Assembly: GCA_946539555.1 (NCBI GenBank)
Contig: CAMNHN010000004.1
Coordinates: forward strand, 1-39,089
Reading direction: 5' to 3'
Source of the DNA: an uncultured Mollicutes bacterium
Lineage (GTDB): Bacteria; Bacillota_I; Bacilli_A; RFN20; CAG-826
DNA length: 39,089 nucleotides
A model generated the notes under the pieces. The model made no database searches, was not told where the DNA came from, and saw only the letters and a program-made list of their open reading frames with translations. This document shows, in pieces, positions 1 to 9,415 of the stretch. Within the stretch, counting starts at the first letter, position 1; every line of letters begins with the position of its first letter. The translations under genes were made by a program, and so were the position numbers.

Positions 1-1218
1 TTTAATGGTAAAACCTATTCAGAATATTCATTTTCCGATATTACTGAAAAATCAATTGATAAAATCGAAAAAGATATTTATAAGAAAACAGCTTTAGATG
101 AATCTCTTTTAGATAATCACGTTAATGTTCAACCTCTTGTTGATGAACCATTAAAACAAGATTTTGTTCGTGAAGTCGAAGGAGTTCATTTTTCAACCGA
201 GCAAATTATCGAAAGATTAAATAACATACTTAAAAAAGCCCATTCTTATTCAGAAAAAATTGCGATGGTTATGTCTATTTTTACTGAATATGAAACTAGT
301 GCTCTCTTTATTTCTCAAAATAGAGAATTAACTCAAGTTTATACCTGGATGAATGTTGTTTTAATGACTCTTGCTGTTGAAGAAGGCAATATGAAACAAG
401 CTAGATGCGTTGGTGCATTTAATTCATATGAAAAATCATTTGAATATGTTGAAAAACGTATTGAAGAAACAACTCAACTATCAATAGATTTATTAAAATC
501 CACTTTAATTAAACCAGGAGTTTATGACATCATCACGGATCCATCAATTACCGGATTAATTGCTCACGAAGCTTTTGGACATGGTGTTGAAATGGATATG
601 TTTGTTAAACATAGAGCAAAATCGATGCACTATCTTAATAAACCAGTTGCTTCACCACTTGTTGAAATGCACGATGGAGCATCAGCTGCGCTTTCTGCTG
701 CATCATATTTCTTCGATGATGATGGTGTTTTAGCTCATGACACATTAATTATTAAAGACGGTATCTTACAAACCGGAATTAGTGATGAAGTTTCTGCTTT
801 ACAACTTGGAACTGAGCCAACTGGTAACGGCAGAAGAGAGTCTTACAAAAGAAAAGCCTATACACGTATGACAAATACTTTCTTTATGCCTGGAAAAGAC
901 AAAATTGAAGATATGATCAAATCAGTCAAACACGGATATATGCTTTTTGAAACAGATAATGGTATGGAAGATCCAAAAAACTGGAACATACAATGCGTTT
1001 GTAGTTATGGAAGAGAAATAAAAAATGGCAAATTTACTGGAAAAATTGTTGCCCCTGTTGTTATGTCAGGCTATGTTCCAGATTTATTAAAATCAATTTC
1101 AATGGTTTCTGATGAATTTGTTGTTACAGGTTCAGGACATTGTGGAAAAGGATATAAAGAATGGGTTTGTGTTTCTGATGGTGGACCACATTTGAAAGCG
1201 AGGTGCAAATTAAGCTAA
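1..1218 (+). CDS. tldD: TldD-type metalloprotease (PmbA/TldD family), 5' end outside window
   Basis: Frame 1 is open from base 1 through the listed ORF (265..1218), so the ORF start at 265 is internal; HEAFGHGVEMD (HExxxH) motif and SVSDGGPHLKAR-like C-terminus; followed immediately by the tldE/pmbA partner. Confidence 0.88.
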   Translation, partial: FNGKTYSEYSFSDITEKSIDKIEKDIYKKTALDESLLDNHVNVQPLVDEPLKQDFVREVEGVHFSTEQIIERLNNILKKAHSYSEKIAMVMSIFTEYETSALFISQNRELTQVYTWMNVVLMTLAVEEGNMKQARCVGAFNSYEKSFEYVEKRIEETTQLSIDLLKSTLIKPGVYDIITDPSITGLIAHEAFGHGVEMDMFVKHRAKSMHYLNKPVASPLVEMHDGASAALSAASYFFDDDGVLAHDTLIIKDGILQTGISDEVSALQLGTEPTGNGRRESYKRKAYTRMTNTFFMPGKDKIEDMIKSVKHGYMLFETDNGMEDPKNWNIQCVCSYGREIKNGKFTGKIVAPVVMSGYVPDLLKSISMVSDEFVVTGSGHCGKGYKEWVCVSDGGPHLKARCKLS

Positions 1219-2510
1219 TGAAAAAGTTAATTAGAGTATTAAAAAAGGCAAAAAACATTTCAGCGTGGAAAATTAATGTCACAGAAACTGAATCATGTGA
1301 GCTTTTCTATGTTGATAAGCGTTTAGAAACAAATAGAGCTACAGATGTTGTTGATTATTTAGTCACAATTTATGTTGATAAAGGAGAAGAAAGAGGCACA
1401 TCAAGTTTCACTTATTATTCTTATATGGATGAAAAAGAAATTCAAAACAAACTTGATGAAGCTGTCTATGCAAGCAAATTTACTTTTAATAAATTCTTTG
1501 ATATACCAGGAAAAGAAGCAGTAGAAATTTCTAAGCCAAAAACAAATTTAAAAAATAGACCATTCAATAACATCATCAAAGATGTAGAAAAAGCTATTTT
1601 TAGAGCAGACAAATTTAAAGATGGTTATTTAAGTGCTACTGAGATTTTCCTTTATAAAATTACGAATAAAATCGTAAATTCTAAAGGTGTAAATTTAAAA
1701 TCAATTAAATATCAAGGAAATATTGAAACGATTCCATCGTGGAAAAAGAAAGACGATGAAGTTGAACTTTATAACATGATTACTTTCTCATCCTTTGATT
1801 CTAAAGATATTACAAAACAAGTCAAAGAAGCTTTACTTTTAGCAAAAGCAAGAGCAAAAGCAAAGCATTTAAAAGTCAAAAAACTACCAGAAAATTTTGC
1901 TATTATCATTCAAGATGAAGAAGTTGAACAATTGTTCTCATCTTTTGCTTTTGATTTAAGTTATGGATCAAAATTCCTTCATAGAAATCATTTTGAAGTT
2001 GGTGATAATCTTCAAGGAGAGGAAGTTGAGGGCTCAAAAATTAACCTTAAAATGGTCTCAATGTGTGAAGCAGCTATGAATTCAAGCCCTGTTGATGAAG
2101 ATGGCGTCGTTTTAAAAGATGTTGATTTAATTCAAGAAGGAAAAGCTATTAATATGTTCGGTTCATACAAATTTGGATATTATTTAGGGATTGATAAACC
2201 TTCTGGAAATTTACCAGTAATCGTCGTTAAAGAAGGAGAAGAATCGATTGAAGAAATGAAGAAGACCCCTTATATTAGATGCGTTAAGTTTTCCGGAATG
2301 CAACTTGATTTAGATTCAGGATTTATCGGTGGGGAAGTAAGACTTGGTTTTTATTTTGATGGAGAAAAAGAAATTCCTGTTACTGGTTTCTCAATTTCAG
2401 GTGATTTAAATTTAATTAAAGGGAAAATGGTTTTTTCAAAAGAAACTGTTGGAAGACCAAATTATTTTGGACCAAAATTCATCTTGTTAAAAGATATGCA
2501 TATCGTCTAA
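1218..2510 (+). CDS. TldE/PmbA-like metallopeptidase partner
   Basis: ORF 1203..2510; ATG at 1218 overlaps the tldD stop (TAATG); C-terminal GFSISGDLNLIKGKMVFSKETVGRPNYFGPKFILLKDM is typical of PmbA/TldE. Confidence 0.82.
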   Translation: MKKLIRVLKKAKNISAWKINVTETESCELFYVDKRLETNRATDVVDYLVTIYVDKGEERGTSSFTYYSYMDEKEIQNKLDEAVYASKFTFNKFFDIPGKEAVEISKPKTNLKNRPFNNIIKDVEKAIFRADKFKDGYLSATEIFLYKITNKIVNSKGVNLKSIKYQGNIETIPSWKKKDDEVELYNMITFSSFDSKDITKQVKEALLLAKARAKAKHLKVKKLPENFAIIIQDEEVEQLFSSFAFDLSYGSKFLHRNHFEVGDNLQGEEVEGSKINLKMVSMCEAAMNSSPVDEDGVVLKDVDLIQEGKAINMFGSYKFGYYLGIDKPSGNLPVIVVKEGEESIEEMKKTPYIRCVKFSGMQLDLDSGFIGGEVRLGFYFDGEKEIPVTGFSISGDLNLIKGKMVFSKETVGRPNYFGPKFILLKDMHIV

Positions 2511-2544
2511 AAACCCTTCAAAAACTCAATATTTTTAATATTTT

Positions 2545-2579
2545 AGCCTGTCAAGTAAAAATACTGTACAGGCTTTTTT
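2545..2579 (+). terminator. Rho-independent terminator after tldE
   Basis: AGCCTGT...ACAGGCT stem with inner AGTA/TACT pairing followed by TTTTTT. Confidence 0.75.
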
Positions 2580-2681
2580 CTTTTAGATTTCAGTTTTTGA
2601 AATTGAAATAATTGCATTTTTTAATAAATTTAAAAATTTATTATATTTCAAAATTTCTTATGATATTGCATAATAAATTAT

Positions 2682-4973
2682 ATGGTACCTCAAAAAATCA
2701 GGAATACAATCTTACTTCTGACAATGTCGGCTTTTTCGATTTTGGGAATTTTTAACAATGTCTCAAGTAATTTGAAAAACCATGAAAGGATTTATTCTGT
2801 CGATTATAATGATCATTCTTATGATTCAAAATATATTTTGTCTCCAGTATCTTCTCAAAATTTGAATCCTTCAGAAGGATCAAATTATTACATTTTTGTT
2901 CATGAAACATTTACGACTTTTTACGATGAAGAATCTGAAGAAGAAGCGTTTTCAAGTGTTGCAAATGTTTTAATGAGCACGGATGCCAATTTTGATACTA
3001 ATTATTTCACTTTTAATTTTGTTGATAGTGCAGCAAAAACAATTGATATAAGAAATTTTGGACCAAGAGTTGGACAGGCGATGTTTTCTTACGTTCAAGA
3101 AGTTGATCCTGCATCAGTAGAGGAATTAAATTGTTTAGTTTCTTTATCTAATTATTCTTTTGTTCAATGTTCTGAAGGAACTAATGAAATAGAAACGAGT
3201 GGTTGTAGCGAAGAAACACGTGCTACAAATTGGACAATTGCACCAGGAGTAGATGATAACGATATAAGAACATTCGAGATTTCCAACCAAATAGAGGAAA
3301 GATATTTATATCACAATGGACAAAATTTTACTTATGGAGATAGAAGCGAAACCATATCAATTGAAACACAAGATGGAACAGAAGAACGTGCATATAATAC
3401 TTATTTATACGCTTATCAAATTAGTGAATCTTTAGCTCGTGAACTCTCTTTTTCAGTTGCTTCAGCATATATAAATTCAGCAACAGAGAATTTTAGAGAA
3501 ACATATTGTGCTTTACCATATTTTGAGAGAATGAAATTTTATAATTTCACTTTTGAGCCAGATGAAAGTGTTGGTAATCCAGATGAAACTACCTCTCCAT
3601 TCCATGTTTTTGGTCAAAAAATAATCGATGGTGTTGGTAAATATAATACAGAATCTTCAGAATATTTATCTCCTATAATTGATTCGACTTCACTACAAAT
3701 AAATTTAACAAGCGGATATATTAGTGGGTTTTCACCTTTTGAATATGTAGTAACTTTGAGCAATACATCTACTGGTGAAACAGAAGTTATTGAATTGCAT
3801 AGACAAGATTATTCAACAGGTGCTGGACCATCTTTACTTAATTATAGAAATCCTAGAGTGTATTTGATTGACAATGAAGGAAGAAATTTCTATGGAAGTT
3901 CTTTCAATGTTTTTTATGGAGATGAAAATAATTATAGTTCTTTAATTAGCGAAGAAGCGACTTACATTTCAATTGGAACCATCGAACTTGATTCACAATT
4001 TACTCTTGAATATCAATATGCAACAGACAGTTCAGGAAATGAAGTTGAATGCATTTATGATGGTGAAATAAATTTTGAACAGATTGGTGAAGAAGGAGAA
4101 TATGAATATTGTTTAGTTGATTATGAATTATGTTCAAATTGGAGATCATATTATTTATATGCAAATGTAGATCAAATGGTGTGGCAAGATTCTCCAACAT
4201 TTACTCAATATTTATCTTCAAAAGGGTTAAAAGACATTGATGAAGAGGGCACATATATTGCTTATTTTAGAAAGAAAGCAAGCGAAAACTCACTATCTTC
4301 GGCGGTATTAGGGAATAAATTGGATATTTTCCCTGCAAATTTTGATGACGGATATATAAAAAGAATGAGCGTTTTAAATAAATCGCTTTATGACACTTAC
4401 ACCTACGAGAATCAAGAAATGTATAGTGCTTTAACAAATAAAGACGAATTTGCAATTTTTAATCTTTATGGTTTAAGTAATGATGCGATTGGAGAAATAA
4501 ATGATCTTGCTTCTAGAGACGAAGCTACAGGATTAGCGACTTCTGAAGGCTTAGAAAACGCATATAAATCTAGAGTCTATCTTCATACTTTAATTTATGA
4601 AAACGTCTATGAAGATTTTAGTGACGAATTAACTGCTAGAACAAGAAATGCTTATAACGATTTACTTGGATATTTTGCTGAATATCAATATGATTATAGT
4701 GCAACTTATGATGAAGAAAGCGAAGCAATTTATGCTGAATTTAGTACACAATATAAAGTCGCTCACGACCTTCTTTTGATTGATAATTTATGTGAAACTT
4801 TTGTTAATGAATTTAATAATTTAATAATAAAATACCAGAGATTTAGAGACTTATTGTGGGGAATCTTTGATAATTCATATTATAATATACATAATTCTGA
4901 AACTTTTGAAAAAGCTCAAAGTCTTTATGTTGAGGCTTTAAGTGAAATGAAGGAAACGGTAGGAGAGATCTAA
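2682..4973 (+). CDS. Large secreted/surface hypothetical protein
   Basis: 763 aa ORF with N-terminal hydrophobic signal-like segment (TILLLTMSAFSILGIF), acidic Tyr/Ser/Asn-rich body; no recognised domain. Confidence 0.75.
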   Translation: MVPQKIRNTILLLTMSAFSILGIFNNVSSNLKNHERIYSVDYNDHSYDSKYILSPVSSQNLNPSEGSNYYIFVHETFTTFYDEESEEEAFSSVANVLMSTDANFDTNYFTFNFVDSAAKTIDIRNFGPRVGQAMFSYVQEVDPASVEELNCLVSLSNYSFVQCSEGTNEIETSGCSEETRATNWTIAPGVDDNDIRTFEISNQIEERYLYHNGQNFTYGDRSETISIETQDGTEERAYNTYLYAYQISESLARELSFSVASAYINSATENFRETYCALPYFERMKFYNFTFEPDESVGNPDETTSPFHVFGQKIIDGVGKYNTESSEYLSPIIDSTSLQINLTSGYISGFSPFEYVVTLSNTSTGETEVIELHRQDYSTGAGPSLLNYRNPRVYLIDNEGRNFYGSSFNVFYGDENNYSSLISEEATYISIGTIELDSQFTLEYQYATDSSGNEVECIYDGEINFEQIGEEGEYEYCLVDYELCSNWRSYYLYANVDQMVWQDSPTFTQYLSSKGLKDIDEEGTYIAYFRKKASENSLSSAVLGNKLDIFPANFDDGYIKRMSVLNKSLYDTYTYENQEMYSALTNKDEFAIFNLYGLSNDAIGEINDLASRDEATGLATSEGLENAYKSRVYLHTLIYENVYEDFSDELTARTRNAYNDLLGYFAEYQYDYSATYDEESEAIYAEFSTQYKVAHDLLLIDNLCETFVNEFNNLIIKYQRFRDLLWGIFDNSYYNIHNSETFEKAQSLYVEALSEMKETVGEI

Positions 4974-4975
4974 TT

Positions 4976-6967
4976 ATGGCGGATTCTGACTACATGACAA
5001 ATCACTCTAATTTTCTTGGATCTAATGATATCGGAAAAGAAATCCAACTTTTTGATACAAATTTAGATTTAGCTTCTTCTGAAACAAAAAATCTTTCTTT
5101 TAAAAGTGTAGAAAAAACAAGCGAAGAAACAGGTTCGAAAGAACTTGAAAAAGAAGTGACTAAAACAGTTAGTGGAAATACTGTACCAACTACTGCCGTA
5201 ACAGGAACTATAACTGCAGGAGTTGTTGTTGCAACAGCTGTTATTTTTACATCAGTTTTAGGGAACCACTTCAAAATGGTTGATAATTCACTTTCTTTAA
5301 CAACTTATAGAGACGTAGAAACAAATAGAATCAATTTAGATTATTCTTTTGATTTACTTTATGATCGTTCTGGATCAGTTTATGTAAAACTTGTTTCTGC
5401 AGCTCAAAGTAAAACTTCCGAAGAATATCCTATATATTATGAAGAACCAATTGATGAACCTCAAGGCGATGAATATTATGAACCAGTTGAAGGAGAAGAG
5501 CCTCCAGAAGTAATTGAAAAAGATAAAGAAGTTTTTACTTTTAATATTAGTGGATGTTTTACTGATTTAATTGAAAAGAATCAATATAATTTCATGGTTA
5601 TCGAGAAAATTGATAATACAGAAAGCACGCTTTTTAGTAGTAGAGTTTATATTCCTTCATATTACGTTGATGTTTTAGATGCCAACACAGAGATGTATAA
5701 AAATGAAGATGGAAGCTATGCTTTATCATATAATTTCTTCTTTAGATATGAAGTAGAAACAGATCTTTATGCTGAATTAAAAACTTTAAATAAAGATGGA
5801 AAATATGAAGTAGTTCAAAAGACAGAAAAATTACATTTATTAGTAGATGAATCGGGAAATAATAGACAAGATGAGGAAGGAAAATTCTATAGTGAATTTT
5901 CTGGAGAATTTACAAATTTAGTCGAATATAATGAATATATTTTGACTTTAACAAGTGATGCTAAAGGTATAATTAACACACCTTATTCAGAGCGTTTAAC
6001 AGCTTATGTTGAACACATTCCAATAAGTTATGAAATAGGCGAAGAAGATGTACATTATGAACTTTATAAAGGAAATAATAGATATTTAACTGCTCAAATT
6101 TATGTTGAACTTCATGAATTTAAAGGCGGATATTTACAATTTGAAGCTGTAAATTTAAAAACTGGTGCTGTCAGTCAATCTGCACCAATTGAAGTAACAA
6201 ATTTTGATGCCTCTGGTGTTACATCTTCTGATGATCATATAAGAGTAACAGGCGAACTTGAGATTGATGATTTAACAACGGATTATGCACTTAATATTTA
6301 TAGCATTATAGATATAGATACTGTTCTTGTTTATACTGGAACGCTTTCTACTTCACAAGCATTTGGTTATTTACAATCCACCCCATATATTAAGAGCCTT
6401 AATAAAGGCGGATATATGGAACATTATATTGAGTTCTCGCTATATTCTGAATTTGATGGAGAAACTTATACATTAGTTAAAGATTCTGAAGGAACTAGCG
6501 TGATTTCCAATACATATATATTAAACGGAGATAAGACTTCTGATCTTTCACTTGCCTTTAATGAACTTAAAAATGATGAAGAATATACTTATGAAATCTA
6601 TGGTAATTGGGGAAATGAAGACGTGTTAATTGATACAGGAACTTTTGTTACTACATATTATGGAATTGAAGTTCAACCTGCTGACATCATTAAAAATTAT
6701 GAGGAACACACAATATCTGTAACTTACTCAATTACAGATCCAAATAATTTTTTAAGAGAACTTGAATGTTCAATAAGTTTTAAAAATGATGATGGATCAA
6801 ATTTATTAACTTTCTATGGAGTAGGAGATAGCGATTCAAGAAGATTTGATTTTACTATTTCACAAGAAATAGAAAGAGGAACTATTGGTGAATTAGTAAT
6901 TACAGCAATTGATAGTAATAATGGAGACATTACTACTGAATTTATAAAACTTGCCGTATTGTATTAA
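4976..6967 (+). CDS. Single-pass membrane protein with probable tandem Fn3/Ig-like extracellular repeats
   Basis: 663 aa ORF, one TM (TAVTGTITAGVVVATAVIFTSVL), then several repeated 'GxFxxLxxxxxYxxxI' blocks; starts 2 nt after the previous stop. Confidence 0.72.
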   Translation: MADSDYMTNHSNFLGSNDIGKEIQLFDTNLDLASSETKNLSFKSVEKTSEETGSKELEKEVTKTVSGNTVPTTAVTGTITAGVVVATAVIFTSVLGNHFKMVDNSLSLTTYRDVETNRINLDYSFDLLYDRSGSVYVKLVSAAQSKTSEEYPIYYEEPIDEPQGDEYYEPVEGEEPPEVIEKDKEVFTFNISGCFTDLIEKNQYNFMVIEKIDNTESTLFSSRVYIPSYYVDVLDANTEMYKNEDGSYALSYNFFFRYEVETDLYAELKTLNKDGKYEVVQKTEKLHLLVDESGNNRQDEEGKFYSEFSGEFTNLVEYNEYILTLTSDAKGIINTPYSERLTAYVEHIPISYEIGEEDVHYELYKGNNRYLTAQIYVELHEFKGGYLQFEAVNLKTGAVSQSAPIEVTNFDASGVTSSDDHIRVTGELEIDDLTTDYALNIYSIIDIDTVLVYTGTLSTSQAFGYLQSTPYIKSLNKGGYMEHYIEFSLYSEFDGETYTLVKDSEGTSVISNTYILNGDKTSDLSLAFNELKNDEEYTYEIYGNWGNEDVLIDTGTFVTTYYGIEVQPADIIKNYEEHTISVTYSITDPNNFLRELECSISFKNDDGSNLLTFYGVGDSDSRRFDFTISQEIERGTIGELVITAIDSNNGDITTEFIKLAVLY

Positions 6968-6981
6968 AGGAGGATTTAGTT

Positions 6982-7983
6982 ATGGCGAAGAAAAGAAAGA
7001 AGAAACCTGCAAAGGTAAATTACGTTCCTAGGTTTATTCTAGGAGGAATTTATATTGCAGTATTCGTTGTTTTGCTTGTTTTAGGAATCACAATTCCTGG
7101 ATCAGTATTTGCAAATGCTCCAAGTTTAGTTGGAAGAACTTCATATGAAGGAGCAGATTTCCTTAATATATTAGAAAGAATATTAGGGACAATTTATTAC
7201 TTCAGTTTATTCATTGGTCTTCAAACTCTTGTTAGAGTAATTATTGAAGTATCAATTAGAAAATCAGATAACAGAGTAAAAACTGTATGTAGATTAATTG
7301 GTTCAACATTTAAATATGGTTGTAGCCTTGTTTGGCTCTTCTTAACTCTTACTTTATGGGGAGTTGATACAACCGCTTTACTTGTAAGTGCTGGAATCAT
7401 CGCTCTTATCATAGGTCTTGGTGCTCAATCATTAATCAGTGACGTTATCGCTGGTATTAATATTGTTTTTGAAAGTGAATATCATGTAGGAGATCTTGTC
7501 TATATTGATGGTTTTAGAGGAACAATTGAAGAAATTGGTTTAACTCTTACAAAAATTGTCGACTGGTCAGGAAATGTTAAATGTATTAACAACTCAAAAA
7601 TATCGACCGTTGTCAATCTTTCTAGTGAAGAATCAACAATTGTAGTGGACTTCTCAATTGAATATAGTGAAGATTTAAGAAAGGTCGAAAAAATATTTGA
7701 AGACCACAAAGAAGAAATCAAAGAACAAATTCCAGAATTACTTTCTGTCCCTCAATATTTGGGTGTTGCAAATCTTGGTGCCTCAAGTGTTGATTTAAGA
7801 TTTTCTGCTCGTGTAGATGAAGAAGATAGATTTAGCGCACAAAGAGCTTTAACTAGAGCACTTTACTTATTATTTGGTGATAATGGAGTTTACGTTCCAT
7901 TTAATCAACTTGTTCTTTCTACTCGTAAAGACGAAAATAGCGAAACAAAAGAAAAGTTGGAAGACGCAGTTAATCAAAAATAA
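6982..7983 (+). CDS. MscS family small-conductance mechanosensitive ion channel
   Basis: Preceded by AAAGGAGG; TM segments then GLGAQSLISDVIAGINIVFESEYHVGDLVYIDGFRGTIEEIGLTLTKI, a typical MscS pore/beta-domain signature. Confidence 0.9.
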   Translation: MAKKRKKKPAKVNYVPRFILGGIYIAVFVVLLVLGITIPGSVFANAPSLVGRTSYEGADFLNILERILGTIYYFSLFIGLQTLVRVIIEVSIRKSDNRVKTVCRLIGSTFKYGCSLVWLFLTLTLWGVDTTALLVSAGIIALIIGLGAQSLISDVIAGINIVFESEYHVGDLVYIDGFRGTIEEIGLTLTKIVDWSGNVKCINNSKISTVVNLSSEESTIVVDFSIEYSEDLRKVEKIFEDHKEEIKEQIPELLSVPQYLGVANLGASSVDLRFSARVDEEDRFSAQRALTRALYLLFGDNGVYVPFNQLVLSTRKDENSETKEKLEDAVNQK

Positions 7984-8004
7984 AAACTAAATCCTTTAAA
8001 CATA

Positions 8005-8028
8005 AAAAGAGCACGAGTGTGCTCTTTT
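8005..8028. terminator. Bidirectional terminator between convergent mscS and HD-GYP genes
   Basis: AAAAGAGCAC-gagt-GTGCTCTTTT inverted repeat with A and T tracts on both sides. Confidence 0.75.
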
Positions 8029-8054
8029 AATATTAAAAACCTTGCAAAACAGAA

Positions 8055-9020
8055 CTATTTTGCTGCGTTTATAAATTCATTTTTGATTTTTTTAAGTGAT
8101 TCGATGATTTCTGGATCAAAGTGTGAACCAGATTCGTTTACTAAAACTTCAAATGCTTCTTCAGGAGAAATTGAATCTTTATAGACGCGCTTAGAAACAA
8201 GAGCATCAAAGACATCTGCAACAGCCATAATTCTAGCAGGAAGAGGAATTTGCTCTCCGCTAAGTCCTCTAGGATAACCTTTTCCGTTCCGCTTCTCGTG
8301 GTGATACATTGCAATTTCATAAGCTTCGTTAGCAAAAGAGTAATCACTAAAATTGTTAAAGAAAGATTGAACCATTTCTCCGCCCTTTACGGTATGAATT
8401 TTCATTGCTTCAAATTCTTTTGAAGTTAATTTACCTGGTTTTAAAAGAATTCTATCTGAAACTACAATTTTACCAATGTCGTGAAGTGGTGCAGCAGCAA
8501 TAATTTTATTGATTTTATCTTCAGAAAGTAAAAATTTGTATTTGTTCTCTTTAGCTAATTGATGGCAAATTAAATCAACATAAAGTTTAGTTCTTCTAAC
8601 GTGTTCGCCAGTATTTGTATCACGTGTTTCAATAACTGATGCAAGTTCTTCAATAACGGAATTTTGAATTTCATATTGTCTTTCGATTCCTCTAGAAACC
8701 TCATTACTTAAATTTGCTTGTTTATCTAACATAATTACGTTTCTATTAACAATAGAAGCAAGTAAGAAATCAATAGCTGTAATAATTAAAATTCTAGGGA
8801 AACAATAATGGATAAAAATTGACCATATTCTTTCTCCAGTAAGAAGAGAAGCTCTACTAGCTAAATCATTAATATGTTCTGCATCAAGTGCATTTTTATA
8901 AATATTATAGTCGGTAACACCAAATAGGTAACTACCATAAATGATGATTGGAATCGTTAAAACTGTTGTTATGAAAATTAAATACCAGTCACGTTTAATG
9001 AATCTATATTGAGAAGCCAT
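8055..9020 (-). CDS. HD-GYP domain protein (putative c-di-nucleotide phosphodiesterase), C-terminal part
   Basis: LHDIGK (HD) and HHEKRNGKGYPRGL (GYP) motifs; same reading frame as ORF 9114..9398, separated by a single TAA. Confidence 0.85.
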   Translation of the reverse strand: MASQYRFIKRDWYLIFITTVLTIPIIIYGSYLFGVTDYNIYKNALDAEHINDLASRASLLTGERIWSIFIHYCFPRILIITAIDFLLASIVNRNVIMLDKQANLSNEVSRGIERQYEIQNSVIEELASVIETRDTNTGEHVRRTKLYVDLICHQLAKENKYKFLLSEDKINKIIAAAPLHDIGKIVVSDRILLKPGKLTSKEFEAMKIHTVKGGEMVQSFFNNFSDYSFANEAYEIAMYHHEKRNGKGYPRGLSGEQIPLPARIMAVADVFDALVSKRVYKDSISPEEAFEVLVNESGSHFDPEIIESLKKIKNEFINAAK

Positions 9021-9113
9021 TAGTGGAGGAATAACAATTAAAAGTACAGCGTGTTGAGCAAGTGCAATATCAACAAAAAGTAGACCAAAATAAACTGGTA
9101 CATAAATTACATA

Positions 9114-9398
9114 TTAAAATTCTTTCCACTTAATAATTTTTGGCTCTTTATTAAGAATTATATCGTGAAATAACCAAACAACAATCGGACTTAAAAACAA
9201 AAAGAAAGATACAACACAAACAACTGTCATAAGTCTTAAATCGATAGTAAAAACACCTAAAATACTTAAAACTAAAACAGTTAAGTCAAGGATAAGCAAA
9301 GCGCCAGCAAAAATTAAATTAAATCTGTTAGCGCTTACCTCAGCTTGTTCATAAACCGGATCGCTATACAGATATTTATCAACTTTTTTCTTTTTCAT
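9114..9398 (-). CDS. N-terminal membrane fragment of the HD-GYP protein (in-frame stop separates it)
   Basis: 94 aa with two TM helices; (9398-9020) is divisible by 3 so both ORFs share a frame; only TAA at 9114..9116 interrupts, and the 31 codons between are hydrophobic and coding-like. Confidence 0.65.
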   Translation of the reverse strand: MKKKKVDKYLYSDPVYEQAEVSANRFNLIFAGALLILDLTVLVLSILGVFTIDLRLMTVVCVVSFFLFLSPIVVWLFHDIILNKEPKIIKWKEF

Positions 9399-9415
9399 AT
9401 ATAGATACTTTCTAT

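Noticed and set aside
8141-8347. 68-aa minus-strand ORF inside the HD-GYP gene
   Set aside because: Alternate frame of a well-supported HD-GYP sequence.
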